From assembly GCA_013349325.1 (NCBI GenBank), contig DUZX01000022.1, forward strand, positions 1 through 61,094: a stretch of DNA of 61,094 bases. The letters run 5' to 3'. The notes below the pieces were generated by a model. It was not told the origin of the DNA and ran no database searches. It worked only from the letters and a program-made list of their open reading frames with translations. Below are positions 1 to 9,065 of the stretch, piece after piece. Numbering within the stretch: the stretch's first letter is position 1; every line of letters begins with the position of its first letter. A program made the position numbers and the translations under genes. This DNA comes from Desulfuromonadales bacterium. Its GTDB lineage: Bacteria > Desulfobacterota > Desulfuromonadia > Geobacterales > Pseudopelobacteraceae.

Positions 1-295
1 TCCGGGGTTCAACAGCAACAAGCCCTGAAAGGGCGACAGATTACAGCACGGGCCGTCAGCCACGTGTTCAAAAGCACCCCATGGCAGGCACTATTTTAAA
101 TGCGGCACCACCGCGCGGGGCATGCGGCCCGCGCTCCATCATGTCGCCCCGTTGGGGCTTAAAACATTTACACCTGTCTGGTTTCCCGTGGCTCACACCA
201 CGGGCTATAATCTGTCACCCCTCCGGGGTTCAACAGCAACAAGCCCTGAAAGGGCGACAGATTACAGCACGGGCCGTCAGCCACGTGTTCAAAAG
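1..295. repeat. REP-like palindromic repeat block upstream of rmuC
   Basis: A 74-bp sequence at 1-74 recurs without mismatch at 222-295. The block is a string of small G+C-rich palindromes: GCCCC/GGGGC around 146-158, CCCGTGG/CCACGGG around 187-206, CCCC-TCC-GGGG around 218-228 and GCCCT-GAA-AGGGC in both direct copies. No convincing gene lies here. Such hairpin clusters are common intergenic repeats in bacteria. Naming an exact family would need a genome-wide search. The second copy runs directly into the ribosome binding site of rmuC, so it forms most of that gene's untranslated leader. Confidence 0.75.
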
Positions 296-305
296 GAGTT
301 CTGCC

Positions 306-1670
306 GTGACCAACATTCTGCTATTCGCCGCACTGGCCCTGCTGCTCATACTCGTAACCCTGGTTGTCATGCTCCTGAAAAAAGTATCACAAACCGATAC
401 TTCCACAGCTCTGACCACGCGCCTTGTCGCCATGGAAAAAGGGCAGGAGCGCACCGAACGTGTCGTCAGGGAGGAAATAGCCACCAGCAGGGATGAAATG
501 GGAAAAATGGCGCGCGAACAGCGCCAGGAACTTGCGGCGGCATTCACAAGTTTCGGCGACGCGGCAGCGCAACGAATTTCCGATAGCGCCATGCTGCAGA
601 AAGTTCAACTGGAAGCCATGTCACTGACTATCGAAAAACTTTCCGGATCAAGTGAGAAAAAGCTGGAAGCGCTCAGGGAAACCGTTGAGACCAAGCTCCA
701 GAGCATACAGAACGACAATGCCAAGCAACTTGAGCAGATGCGCCAGACCGTGGATGAAAAACTTCAAGGGACCTTGGAGAAGCGCCTCGGCGAATCGTTC
801 AAACAGGTCAGCGAACGGCTGGAGCTGGTACACAAAGGGCTAGGCGAAATGCAGTCTCTGGCCACCGGCGTCGGCGATCTGAAAAAGGTGCTGACCAACG
901 TCAAGACGCGCGGAACCTGGGGTGAGGTACAGCTGGGCACCCTGCTGGAGCAGGTGCTCAATCCGGATCAGTTCGCCGCAAATGTGGCCACCAAGGGGGG
1001 CGCTGAGCGGGTCGAATTTGCCGTAAAGCTGCCGGGCCAGAGTGTGGACAAGGATGAAATTGTCTGGTTGCCGATTGATGCCAAATTTCCGGTTGAAGAT
1101 TATCAGCGCCTGATCGAGGCGCAGGAGAGAGCCGACATCGAGGGGGTGGAAGCGGCCGGAAAACAGCTGGAAATCCGCGTCAAAGCCTGCGCCAACGATA
1201 TCTGCAAAAAATATTTAAACCCGCCCGACACCACCGATTTCGGCATTCTGTTCCTGCCGATTGAAGGGCTGTTTGCCGAAGTTATCCGCCGAACCGGTTT
1301 GACCGAGGTCATCCAGCGCGAATGCCGCGTGGTCATTGCCGGACCGACGACGCTCTGGTCAATCCTGAACAGCCTGCAGATGGGTTTTCGCACACTTGCC
1401 ATTCAGAAGCGTTCCAGCGAGGTCTGGAACCTGCTCGCGGCGGTCAAAACCGAGTGGAGCAAGTATGGAGACGTCCTGGATGTCGTACAGAAAAAGCTGC
1501 ACCAGGCCTCTGAAACGATCGAAAAAGCTAAAACGCGTTCACGGGCCATCGGCCGGAAGCTCAAGGATGTCCAGGAACTTCCCGTCGGGGAAGTAAGCGC
1601 CCTGCTTCCGGTTACGCTGCTTGGGGATGAAGAGGAGGCGGGGTACGTCGGCAGTGCAACGGAGGAATAA
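306..1670 (+). CDS. rmuC: DNA recombination protein RmuC
   Basis: RmuC family protein of 454 residues, thought to limit recombination at inverted repeats and carrying a nuclease-like C-terminal domain. The GTG start at 306 is chosen because AGGAG lies 8 bases upstream and the product then begins with one hydrophobic segment (about residues 4-24), as expected for a membrane-anchored RmuC. A longer reading frame upstream runs through the repeat block and looks non-coding. Residues 30-190 are rich in heptad-like coiled coil. The family signature DAKFP sits at 258-262, followed by the conserved second half. It is read alone ahead of a small cupin gene. Identification is firm; the precise biochemical activity of the family is less settled. 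Confidence 0.93.
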   Translation: MTNILLFAALALLLILVTLVVMLLKKVSQTDTSTALTTRLVAMEKGQERTERVVREEIATSRDEMGKMAREQRQELAAAFTSFGDAAAQRISDSAMLQKVQLEAMSLTIEKLSGSSEKKLEALRETVETKLQSIQNDNAKQLEQMRQTVDEKLQGTLEKRLGESFKQVSERLELVHKGLGEMQSLATGVGDLKKVLTNVKTRGTWGEVQLGTLLEQVLNPDQFAANVATKGGAERVEFAVKLPGQSVDKDEIVWLPIDAKFPVEDYQRLIEAQERADIEGVEAAGKQLEIRVKACANDICKKYLNPPDTTDFGILFLPIEGLFAEVIRRTGLTEVIQRECRVVIAGPTTLWSILNSLQMGFRTLAIQKRSSEVWNLLAAVKTEWSKYGDVLDVVQKKLHQASETIEKAKTRSRAIGRKLKDVQELPVGEVSALLPVTLLGDEEEAGYVGSATEE

Positions 1671-1747
1671 ATGTTGTCGCCATACCAATTTGTGGTTGCA
1701 TTTCACCCTTGAAATATTGAATAACCAAAAGAAAAAAGGAGACTGTC

Positions 1748-2065
1748 ATGGAACTGATCGGAAACGCTTTAACGTTGAGTGAGCTGGTTGCATATAATGA
1801 GGGTTCGGTCGTCAGCAAGACCCTGATCGACAAAAAAGTCGGCACGGTGACAATGTTTTCGTTCGGAGCCGGGCAGGGTCTCTCAGAGCATACTGTCCCC
1901 TATGATGCCTTTGTCCAGATCGTTGATGGAGAAGCAGAAGTTACTATTGCCGGAGCGGTACATACGGTGACCGCCGGGCAGATTATCATCATGCCGGCCA
2001 ATATTCCGCATGAGATGAAAGCTGTCAAGCAGTTCAAAATGCTGCTGATCATGATAAGGAGCTAA
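1748..2065 (+). CDS. small cupin domain protein
   Basis: A 105-residue single-domain cupin (cupin_2 type beta barrel). The sequence shows the two cupin motifs: a histidine-containing strand (LSEHTVPYDAF, about residues 44-54) with the G-E-A-E strand after it, and PANIPHEM near residue 83-90. Only some of the usual metal ligands are present, so metal binding is possible but not certain. The start follows AAAAGGAG by 6 bases. It ends 3 bases before hemH, so the two are probably cotranscribed. Its substrate cannot be told from sequence; small cupins of this kind occur as isomerases, dioxygenases or ligand sensors. Confidence 0.85.
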   Translation: MELIGNALTLSELVAYNEGSVVSKTLIDKKVGTVTMFSFGAGQGLSEHTVPYDAFVQIVDGEAEVTIAGAVHTVTAGQIIIMPANIPHEMKAVKQFKMLLIMIRS

Positions 2066-2068
2066 ACC

Positions 2069-3016
2069 ATGGGTGCTACGACCGCTGTACTGCTGCTACA
2101 GATGGGGGGGCCGGATTCACTGGAAGCGGTTGAGCCGTTTCTGCACAATCTCTTTGCCGACCGGGATATCATCAAGATCGGACCGGCTTTCCTGCAGCCG
2201 TTCATTGCTAAAAAAATCGTGAAAAAACGTGCTCCCAAAAGTGCAGACAACTACCGTCAGATCGGCGGAAAATCACCGCTACGCGAATTGACCGAACAGC
2301 AGGCCGTTGCGCTTGAGGCACTGCTGGGTGAATCGTTCCGCTGCCATGTGGCCATGCGCTACTGGCACCCCTTTGCACCCGAAGCGCTGGCAGCCATCGA
2401 AAAACAGGACATCAAAAAGATCATTGCGCTCTCACTCTATCCGCACTATTCACGCGCCACATCCGGATCAAGCTTCAACGATCTGGAACGCGCCCTGAAG
2501 GGGTGTTCAACAAAATTCGAGCTGCGCTGCGTGCGCCAGTTTTTTGACCACCCGCTGTATATCAAGGCCCTGACCGAAAAAATCGAGCAGGGGCTGGCAC
2601 CGTTTTCCGACCGCTCCAAGGTGCAGCTCTTTTTCTCGGCGCATTCACTGCCGCAGTCATTCATCGCAGAAGGAGATCCCTACCTCGATCATATCCAAGC
2701 GACCGTGCGACTCGTGATGGAACAGTTCGCCAACCTGGCTCATCATTTGGCCTTCCAGTCACGAGCCGGTCCGGTCAAGTGGCTGGAACCCTCCACCGAT
2801 GACAAGCTGAAAGAGTTGGCGGCGGCTGGGCATAAAGATGTCCTGATAGTGCCGCTCTCGTTTGTCTCCGACCATATCGAGACCCTGCATGAAATTGACA
2901 TCGAGTACCGCGAAGTCGCCCATCATCTCGGTATCACCAATTTCCACCGCATGGAATCTCTTAACAGCTCACCGCTCTTTATCCAATGCCTGGCGGATCT
3001 GGTACAGCACGCGTGA
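2069..3016 (+). CDS. hemH: ferrochelatase
   Basis: Ferrochelatase inserts iron into protoporphyrin (or coproporphyrin) at the end of heme synthesis. The 315-residue protein begins with the typical [18 protein letters not shown] stretch and carries the catalytic-histidine segment [10 protein letters not shown] near residue 190. The late motif [17 protein letters not shown] (about 255-271), with its conserved glutamate and histidine, is also present. Length is normal for bacterial enzymes. The gene starts at ATG 2069, 3 bases after the cupin stop. Heme demand is high in cytochrome-rich anaerobes such as Geobacterales, which fits the presumed host. Confidence 0.96.
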   Translation: MGATTAVLLLQMGGPDSLEAVEPFLHNLFADRDIIKIGPAFLQPFIAKKIVKKRAPKSADNYRQIGGKSPLRELTEQQAVALEALLGESFRCHVAMRYWHPFAPEALAAIEKQDIKKIIALSLYPHYSRATSGSSFNDLERALKGCSTKFELRCVRQFFDHPLYIKALTEKIEQGLAPFSDRSKVQLFFSAHSLPQSFIAEGDPYLDHIQATVRLVMEQFANLAHHLAFQSRAGPVKWLEPSTDDKLKELAAAGHKDVLIVPLSFVSDHIETLHEIDIEYREVAHHLGITNFHRMESLNSSPLFIQCLADLVQHA

Positions 3017-3103
3017 GGGTCTGAGCGTTTCCCGCTCTTGCGTTCACAACGCCCCTGTCGTATAGTGCCGCATCAGCTACATCATTTTGCTTCGGAGGTT
3101 TGT

Positions 3104-3679
3104 ATGTTGAAAAAACTGTTGTGTATCGTTGCCCTGATCGTCTTTACCGCCACACTGGCGTCGGCTGCCGGACATAAGAACCCGCGCGTCGAAATGGAAA
3201 CCAGCCTCGGCAAAGTCACTATCGAACTGTTTGACAAAGAAGCCCCCATCAGCGTCAAAAACTTTGTCGCCTACGTGCAGAGCGGCTATTACAGCGGCAC
3301 GACGTTTCACCGTGTTATCCCCGGCTTCATGATTCAGGGTGGCGGACTGACGGCCAACCTGACCCCAAAACCGGGTAACCTGCCGGCCATCAAAAACGAG
3401 GCCGATAACAACCTGAAAAATGATCGCGGCACACTTTCAATGGCCCGCTCCGGCGACCCGAACAGCGCCACGTCACAATTTTTCATTAACGTCGCCAACA
3501 ACAGCTCACTCAATCGCCCCAACCCGGATGGTTTTGGCTATGCCGTATTCGGCAAGGTAACTGATGGCATGGATGTTGTTGATAAGATCGTATCAACGCC
3601 ACAGGTCAGAAAAAATTCGGTATTCCAGAATGTCCCGGTCGAAGCGGTTACGATCAAATCCGTCAAACTGCTTAAATAG
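3104..3679 (+). CDS. periplasmic cyclophilin-type peptidyl-prolyl isomerase
   Basis: A 191-residue cyclophilin. The ATG at 3104 is preferred over an upstream in-frame start because CGGAGG lies 6 bases before it and it gives a clean signal peptide (two lysines, a hydrophobic run, cleavage near ASA-AG at about residue 20). The mature domain has the cyclophilin landmarks FHRVIPGFMIQGG, SMARSGDPNSATSQFFI and the FGYAVFGKV strand. It catalyses cis-trans isomerisation of prolyl bonds and should help folding outside the cytoplasm, like PpiA. It stands alone between hemH and the ComF gene. Confidence 0.93.
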   Translation: MLKKLLCIVALIVFTATLASAAGHKNPRVEMETSLGKVTIELFDKEAPISVKNFVAYVQSGYYSGTTFHRVIPGFMIQGGGLTANLTPKPGNLPAIKNEADNNLKNDRGTLSMARSGDPNSATSQFFINVANNSSLNRPNPDGFGYAVFGKVTDGMDVVDKIVSTPQVRKNSVFQNVPVEAVTIKSVKLLK

Positions 3680-3758
3680 CCAATGATTAGCGTGCCTCGG
3701 ACAGCCGACCGGTTACCTGAAATCTGTCGGCTGCCTGAGTAACACGCGATTGCACAGC

Positions 3759-4481
3759 ATGAACCGCTTTGTTCGCTCCTGTTTTGATTTCCTCTTCCCG
3801 CCGCTCTGCCACATCTGCCACTCTTTTATACCGGATGCCACTGAACTGCATATCTGCGCTACCTGCCGTGAAAAGCTGACGTATGTCGTATCGCCGTTAT
3901 GCCATCTCTGCGGAATTCCGTTTGCGGGTGTCGGCGCTGATCATATCTGCGGCGGCTGCCAGACCAGGGCACCGCATTTTGACTACGCCCGCGCTCACCT
4001 GCTCTATGAAGGGGCGGGACGTGATCTGATCCACGCCTTCAAATATTCGTACAAGACTCATCTGCGCCGTCCTTTGGGATTATTGCTGCTGGAAGGCCTG
4101 GAAGGTTTTCTGCGTGATCAGGCCGCCGACCTGCTGATACCGGTGCCGCTGCACCGCACACGACTGCGCAGTCGCGGCTTCAATCAGGCTCAGTTATTGT
4201 GCGCCATGGTATCGAAACGGCTGTCGATTCCGGTTCTGCCTGACGGACTGGCCAGAACCAGACCGACCCAGCCCCAGGTCGAGCTTTCCGCCATTGAGCG
4301 GAGAAACAACGTCAAGGGAGCCTTTGCCGTTCGGCATCCGGCGCAGGTTGCCGACAGGAGAATCCTGCTGCTGGATGATGTCATGACAACCGGAAGTACG
4401 GTCGATGAATGCGCCGGTGAACTGAAAAAATGCGGGGCATCGCTGGTTACCGTCGTTACGGTAGCCCGAACGGCCAGGTAA
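3759..4481 (+). CDS. comF: ComF family protein (phosphoribosyltransferase-like)
   Basis: A 240-residue ComF-type protein. The N-terminus has an unusual density of cysteines in CxxC pairs (CHIC, CATC, CHLC, CGGC) expected to bind zinc. The C-terminus is a type I phosphoribosyltransferase fold with the PRPP-binding motif RRILLLDDVMTTGST. ComF is linked to DNA uptake in competent bacteria, but most homologues, including those in this group, have no proven role. I take the ATG at 3759; a TTG nine bases upstream is possible. Neither has a strong ribosome binding site. Confidence 0.88.
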   Translation: MNRFVRSCFDFLFPPLCHICHSFIPDATELHICATCREKLTYVVSPLCHLCGIPFAGVGADHICGGCQTRAPHFDYARAHLLYEGAGRDLIHAFKYSYKTHLRRPLGLLLLEGLEGFLRDQAADLLIPVPLHRTRLRSRGFNQAQLLCAMVSKRLSIPVLPDGLARTRPTQPQVELSAIERRNNVKGAFAVRHPAQVADRRILLLDDVMTTGSTVDECAGELKKCGASLVTVVTVARTAR

Positions 4482-4615
4482 TCGTTACATCCACTATAAA
4501 ACCGTAATTCCTCGTTTTTTGGTGTGATTTCCGGATTTTACGTTTATTTTCTTGACAGTTATGGTGTATTTCAGTAATCATTTCAAAGTTTTATATTTCA
4601 AATCGGAGTACCACC

Positions 4616-5092
4616 ATGCGCCTTTCCACGAAAAGCAGATACGGCCTGCGTGCCATGTTTGACATCGCCTATAATTGCGGCGCAGCACCTGCGCAGATCC
4701 AGGATATCTCACGCCGACAGCAGATTTCACCGCGCTACCTTGAACAGATCTTTCAGAACCTGAAAAAAGCCGGGCTTTTGAAAAGCAAACGCGGTCCACA
4801 GGGGGGCTATGCGCTTTCCCGTCCGCCCGAAGAGATCACCGTGCTGGAGATTTTGAATGCAACCGAGCAGGATGTCCTGCTGGTTGACTGTCACGGAGCA
4901 ACACCCAAGAAACAGCGCCGCAAGACGGAATGCCCTTTCGAAGGACAGTGCGTCACCCAGACCGTCTGGGAAGAGGCCAATACACTGCTGAACACTCTTT
5001 TCAACGGCTTGAACCTGCAGACGCTCTGCCAGCGGGCACATGACATGGGGATGAAGAGCGAGATCGACCACCGCGTCATGTATTACATCTGA
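4616..5092 (+). CDS. Rrf2 family transcriptional regulator, IscR/CymR-like
   Basis: A 158-residue Rrf2 winged-helix regulator. The N-terminal LSTKSRYGLRAMFDIAY and the GPQGGYALSRPPEEITV wing are family hallmarks. Cysteines at 92, 106 and 112 resemble the Fe-S ligands of IscR in order though not exact spacing, so cluster sensing is plausible. No isc/suf genes follow, so it may act at a distance or be CymR-like in cysteine control. It has a nearby -35-like TTGACA at 4552-4557 and a long terminator immediately after, so it appears monocistronic. Confidence 0.9.
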   Translation: MRLSTKSRYGLRAMFDIAYNCGAAPAQIQDISRRQQISPRYLEQIFQNLKKAGLLKSKRGPQGGYALSRPPEEITVLEILNATEQDVLLVDCHGATPKKQRRKTECPFEGQCVTQTVWEEANTLLNTLFNGLNLQTLCQRAHDMGMKSEIDHRVMYYI

Positions 5093-5094
5093 AT

Positions 5095-5140
5095 AGTACG
5101 TAATAAAAAAGCCCCTCACGGGGCTTTTTTATTACGTACT
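5095..5140. terminator. bidirectional intrinsic terminator
   Basis: A perfect inverted repeat with 21-base arms (5095-5115 and 5120-5140) and a 4-base loop. The inner stem is AGCCCC/GGGGCT followed by six T, and the A/T outer arms supply U-runs in both directions. It closes the Rrf2 gene and separates it from the methyltransferase gene. Confidence 0.9.
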
Positions 5141-5247
5141 ACTTAATTCCCAAAAATTATAACTATGCCGTCCCAAGGATTGGAATATATGCCGCGACAA
5201 AAACCCGCTGATAGTCGCACTCCCTGTTAAACAAAGCATGAGGTAAC

Positions 5248-6225
5248 ATGACTAGAATCGGAAGAGTATCATTCGAGGCACTTCTGGCCTCATCACCAGT
5301 TATCCTTGGTGAAGGTGCGGTCATTGAACGCTTGCGACGCTCGTCAGAGATTCAACTTGACGAGCACGTCGTTAATTCCGCCTTGATCTATCAGGACGCA
5401 GGACGCTCCGCTCTGGAAAATATCTGCAGGCAATACCTGGATATCGGCTGGCACCACAACCTGCCGATGCTGTTATCAACACCCACCTGGAGAGCCGGAA
5501 AGGATCGCATTGCGGCGGCAGGTCTGGCCGGTTGCGACCTTAATGGAGATAACTTCCGATTCCTGGCTGAATTGCGCGATTCTTACGGTGACTATTCAAA
5601 AAAGGTAGCCATCTGCGGTCTTATGAGCTGCCGAGGTGATGCCTACAAACCGGAAGAAGCGATGACAGCAGATGCAGCAGCCTCATTTCATTGCTGGCAG
5701 GCGGAGGCGCTGGCCAAAGCCGGAGTTGATTTTCTGCTGGCAGCTACTCTTCCGGCTCTCAGTGAAGCCATCGGACTGGCCCGGGCTCAAGCAGCAACCG
5801 GATTAGCCTACATGATCAGTTTTGTAGCTCGACCAGAAGGAACTCTGCTGGATGGTACACCTCTTACAGAAGCCATTGCTGCCATCGATGCAGAGATAGA
5901 TCCACGTCCGGTGGCCTATCTGATCAACTGCACCCATGCCTCGATTTTTCGTAGTGCGCTGCTGCATACACGCAATTCTTCAAACCTGGTCCGCGAGCGA
6001 GTGATCGGCTTACTGGCTAACACTGCCCCCCTTAGTCCGGAGGAATTGGACGCCAGCCTGGAGCTGGTTGAAGAAAATCCGGAACTATTCGGAAGGAGTG
6101 TGTCGGCGCTTCATACTGAACTGGGCATGAAGGTTCTTGGCGGCTGTTGCGGAACCGATAACCGCCATATCGGATGTCTGGCCCGAAATCTTTCCGATGA
6201 GAGAGTACCTGAGCACGTGCTATAA
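5248..6225 (+). CDS. homocysteine S-methyltransferase family protein
   Basis: A 325-residue stand-alone homocysteine-binding barrel (S-methyltransferase family, as in MmuM and the N-terminal module of MetH). It moves a methyl group to homocysteine using a zinc-activated thiol. The zinc ligands are visible as the cysteine in INCTH (about residue 228) and the paired cysteines in LGGCCGTD near 299-300. There is no cobalamin or folate module, so the methyl donor is likely a small molecule such as S-methylmethionine, or a separate corrinoid protein. The start has GAGGTAAC just upstream. The methionine-forming operon at 27-31 kb makes a metabolic link plausible. Confidence 0.88.
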   Translation: MTRIGRVSFEALLASSPVILGEGAVIERLRRSSEIQLDEHVVNSALIYQDAGRSALENICRQYLDIGWHHNLPMLLSTPTWRAGKDRIAAAGLAGCDLNGDNFRFLAELRDSYGDYSKKVAICGLMSCRGDAYKPEEAMTADAAASFHCWQAEALAKAGVDFLLAATLPALSEAIGLARAQAATGLAYMISFVARPEGTLLDGTPLTEAIAAIDAEIDPRPVAYLINCTHASIFRSALLHTRNSSNLVRERVIGLLANTAPLSPEELDASLELVEENPELFGRSVSALHTELGMKVLGGCCGTDNRHIGCLARNLSDERVPEHVL

Positions 6226-6272
6226 TTCATGGCACCGCCACACACAAGGTCATTCATCGTGGCTAGATCGGT

Positions 6273-6422
6273 TTAAACAGAAAGATCCCCATAGTATCCA
6301 GTGATCCCGAACGGACCTGATAGGGGGGAAGAACCATTTCGCCGGTCTTGGCCTGGAAGATCGCGACCACGCTTGATCAACACAAAATCTCCAAAAGTTC
6401 GGCCGTTCCAATCAGAACTCAT
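6273..6422 (-). pseudogene. remnant of type I restriction specificity subunit (HsdS N-terminus)
   Basis: The minus strand encodes 49 residues that read like the start of an HsdS target-recognition domain. They include W-N-G-R-T-F-G-D-F, then an I-K-R-G-R-D-L-P stretch, and end with G-P-F-G-I-T-G-Y-Y-G, the usual SNGI-x-GYH-like motif. The frame is open upstream to about 6478 (LIRQKLGGLA precedes the ATG) and stops abruptly at 6273. A real HsdS has about 400 residues, so this is a decayed fragment. No hsdM or hsdR is present nearby. The call rests on motif resemblance only. Confidence 0.5.
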
Positions 6423-6478
6423 AGCCAACCCTCCCAGCTTCTGCCGGATCAGCCCGTTGGCATCAGAAATGTTGATGT

Positions 6479-6985
6479 TCAGTTATCACCGCAAGCAACA
6501 ATGCCTGCTACTAAAGTCTCTTTCCAGTCCAGCTCGGTCGTGATGGCTATACCTGGTGTCAATGACCGGTACACAGGACATTTGGAGGCATGTACTTCGT
6601 ACGCCCTGAGAACTTTATCTCTGAGATCAGGGGCTGTTGTCAGATGATAGACGATGTGAATCCGTTTGATGACGAGAACGTTATCGTCTTCCCGGTCAAT
6701 CTCACCGCGAACATCGGCCGTCAAACCCTGCCCCCCCAAAGTAACGCCTCTACCCGCCAGTGCACCTCCGAAAGTTCCAGTCAAACAGCCGCCGGCAGAG
6801 GCGATAATGTAGTCAAGAGTTGCAGCATGCGGCTCAAATGTATCCGCTGCAATCTTGTAGTGCTCGGCTATTTCACCATGAACACCAAAAAGGACCGGCT
6901 CTTTTTCTACCGGCAGAAACGCTCTGTTGTTTGGGATTCCGAGATGCTCGATTGTAATAAGAGATGTATATGCAACTTTTGACAT
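6479..6985 (-). CDS. OsmC family protein
   Basis: OsmC/Ohr-fold protein of 168 residues, a thiol peroxidase family acting on organic hydroperoxides. The two redox cysteines are in SAGGCLTG (C67) and HASKCPVYRSL (C136), the arrangement typical of the wider OsmC family. The start at 6985 is chosen for its AAAAGGAG site 7 bases upstream; the frame extends 15 codons further but without a site. It is the last gene of a minus-strand run that begins with hypE. A relic of an HsdS gene lies directly downstream. Confidence 0.9.
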   Translation of the reverse strand: MSKVAYTSLITIEHLGIPNNRAFLPVEKEPVLFGVHGEIAEHYKIAADTFEPHAATLDYIIASAGGCLTGTFGGALAGRGVTLGGQGLTADVRGEIDREDDNVLVIKRIHIVYHLTTAPDLRDKVLRAYEVHASKCPVYRSLTPGIAITTELDWKETLVAGIVACGDN

Positions 6986-7055
6986 AATGCGCTCCTTTTC
7001 CCGTAACGATGTAAACAAGTATGCAATCAATAAACCCCAGAATGACGTGCTTTTT

Positions 7056-7505
7056 TTATAAATCGAGGATCATGGCATTCTCGTCACAATCCGGAAACTT
7101 GACGCACTTGATGCAATCTCCCCAGACCTTATGCGGCAGTTCCGCTTTATCGACCAGTCGGAAACCATGCTTGCCGAAGAACTCTGGTTTGTAGGTCAGG
7201 CAGAATACCCGCTTGAGCCCCAGCTGACGGGCGTCATCGATACAAGCCTGCACTAGTCGGCTGCCGACCCCCTTGCGCCCCGCAGATTCCGCGACAGCGA
7301 CAGAGCGGACTTCCGCCAGATCATCCCAGACAATATGCAGGGCTGCCGTACCGATCAGCTCGCCATCTTCCACTTCAATATAAAAATCCCGCAGTGACTC
7401 ATATAACTCGGAGAGTGACCGCGAGAGCATATCACCCCGATTGGCATAGCTGATCAGCAGCTTCTGGATTTCTTTAACATCCGCAATTTGTGCTTTCCGG
7501 ATCAT
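7056..7505 (-). CDS. GNAT N-acetyltransferase, short ArgA-like
   Basis: A 149-residue GNAT acetyltransferase. It begins IRKAQIADVKEIQKLL and has the acetyl-CoA loop VAESAGRKGVGSRLV (residues about 72-86). The FFGKHGF motif and a C-terminal CxxC-x(n)-C segment (GDCIKCVKFPDC) follow. That combination matches the short N-acetylglutamate synthases used by delta-proteobacteria lacking full-length ArgA, so arginine synthesis is the best guess. Function has not been shown by anything local; the neighbours are OsmC and a tRNA deacylase. Confidence 0.85.
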   Translation of the reverse strand: MIRKAQIADVKEIQKLLISYANRGDMLSRSLSELYESLRDFYIEVEDGELIGTAALHIVWDDLAEVRSVAVAESAGRKGVGSRLVQACIDDARQLGLKRVFCLTYKPEFFGKHGFRLVDKAELPHKVWGDCIKCVKFPDCDENAMILDL

Positions 7506-7522
7506 ACGTCACGTCTCCTTTT

Positions 7523-8008
7523 CTATGAGATGCCGACTACGACTGCAACCGGCTTCAGTACTCTGATCAGCTCAGCCGGTGCCATTCCGACCAGATAGCC
7601 GCGCTTACCGCCATTGATATAAATTTTCTGCAGGTCTGCAATGCCGGCTTCCATGTAGACCGGCATCTGACGGCGCGTCCCGAACGGAGATGTGCCCCCT
7701 ACCAGATAACCGCTATGCTTCTGGGCTACCTCCGGTGCGCAGGGTGAAATCTGTTTTACGGAAATTATGCGGGCCAGCTCTTTGGTCGATACCTGCCGAT
7801 CGCCATGCATCAGAACCACCAGTGGCTGGCGGTTTTCATCCTCCATCACCAGAGTCTTGATGACGGCATGCTCGTCAACCCCCAGCTCACGGGACGAGGC
7901 AGCCGTGCCCCCCTTTTCTTCATACGGGTAGAGGTGATCGCTAAAATCGACCTTTTCAGCGCGTAAGACGCGCACAGCGGCCGTTATGGGCGTCTTCTCC
8001 TTCGCCAT
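7523..8008 (-). CDS. ybaK: Cys-tRNA(Pro) deacylase, YbaK/EbsC type
   Basis: A 161-residue YbaK-type aminoacyl-tRNA deacylase, which removes cysteine mischarged onto tRNA-Pro. Family features are KTPITAAVRVLRAEKVDF at the N-terminus, VIKTLVMEDENRQPLVVLMHGD in mid-protein and a GGTSPFGTR loop. The reading frame runs upstream into hypE, but the ATG at 8008 overlaps the hypE stop region and gives the usual family length, so I take that as the start. It is translationally close-coupled to hypE. Confidence 0.92.
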   Translation of the reverse strand: MAKEKTPITAAVRVLRAEKVDFSDHLYPYEEKGGTAASSRELGVDEHAVIKTLVMEDENRQPLVVLMHGDRQVSTKELARIISVKQISPCAPEVAQKHSGYLVGGTSPFGTRRQMPVYMEAGIADLQKIYINGGKRGYLVGMAPAELIRVLKPVAVVVGIS

Positions 8009-8009
8009 T

Positions 8010-9023
8010 TCAACAGATCCTCGGCAGCTGTTCTCCAGCCAGCATTTCGACCGAGCGCAAACCGCCGACGGTCGTCTCCATGCTGACCCGACCGGCCGGG
8101 GCCGCGCACACGGTACCGATGGCGGCGGCATGCATACCGAGAGGGTGCCGGCGGATGGCAGCCAGGGCAGCATCGGCGGAGTCGGGCGCTACAAAAGCCA
8201 GCAGCTTGCCTTCATTGGCAACAAACAGCGGGTCCAGCCCTAAAATAGAACAGACACCCCGCACACCCTGATTGACCGGCAGGGCAGATTCATGCAACGT
8301 AACCGCCACAGCCGATTGCTGGGCGATCTCTTTGATGGTGGTTGCAACACCGCCACGAGTTGGATCTCTGAGTACATGTACCCCTTCGCCGACCGCTGCA
8401 ATAATATCGGCCACAAGCCCATGCAGCGCCGCAGAGTCACTGATGATGTCAGTGCCGACGGCCAAACCTTCGCGGCCGGCCATAACGGCAATGCCATGAT
8501 CGCCGATCGTACCACTGACAATCACGGCGTCTCCTACCCTGGCGTTGGCGCCATGAATCGCCAGCGTATGCTCGACCGTGCCGATACCGGAGGTGGTGAT
8601 GAATATCTTGTCGGCCTTGCCGCGCGGCACGACCTTGGTATCTCCGGTCACGATACGCACGCCGGCTGCGTCGGCAGCAGAGCGCATATCTTCAAGAATC
8701 CTCTTCAGATCCCGCTTGCTGAATCCCTCTTCGATGATCAGTCCGACACTCAGCCAGAGCGGTTTTGCTCCCATCATGGCCAGATCGTTAACCGTGCCAT
8801 GCACCGCCAGACTGCCGATCGTGCCGCCCGGAAAAAAGATCGGATCGACGACAAAGGAATCCGTCGTATAGGCAAGCCGACCACTGACCGGCTCCAGCAG
8901 GGCAGCATCATTTTGTCCCGCAGCGGCAACTCCACTGACAATCGGAATGATCAGCTCATCGAGCAGTTGGTGCGAAAGCCGGCCGCCGCTGCCATGGCCG
9001 AGCAGAATAAGATCGTTATTCAC
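8010..9023 (-). CDS. hypE: hydrogenase maturation protein HypE
   Basis: HypE (337 residues) converts a carbamoyl group on its C-terminal cysteine into the cyano ligand of [NiFe] hydrogenases, together with HypF. It starts ILLGHGSGGRLSHQLLDELI and has the AIR-synthase-like fold motifs HGTVNDLAMMGAKPL and LRDPTRGGVATTIKE. It ends exactly in PRIC, so the essential terminal cysteine is intact. No other hyp genes are visible within the window on either side, so this looks like the end of a hyp set that was separated, or a lone gene. Downstream is the YbaK deacylase gene. Confidence 0.97.
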   Translation of the reverse strand: MNNDLILLGHGSGGRLSHQLLDELIIPIVSGVAAAGQNDAALLEPVSGRLAYTTDSFVVDPIFFPGGTIGSLAVHGTVNDLAMMGAKPLWLSVGLIIEEGFSKRDLKRILEDMRSAADAAGVRIVTGDTKVVPRGKADKIFITTSGIGTVEHTLAIHGANARVGDAVIVSGTIGDHGIAVMAGREGLAVGTDIISDSAALHGLVADIIAAVGEGVHVLRDPTRGGVATTIKEIAQQSAVAVTLHESALPVNQGVRGVCSILGLDPLFVANEGKLLAFVAPDSADAALAAIRRHPLGMHAAAIGTVCAAPAGRVSMETTVGGLRSVEMLAGEQLPRIC

Positions 9024-9065
9024 GTAAAAGGTCTCCTTAAACAGGGTCGGACAATAGCATATATT

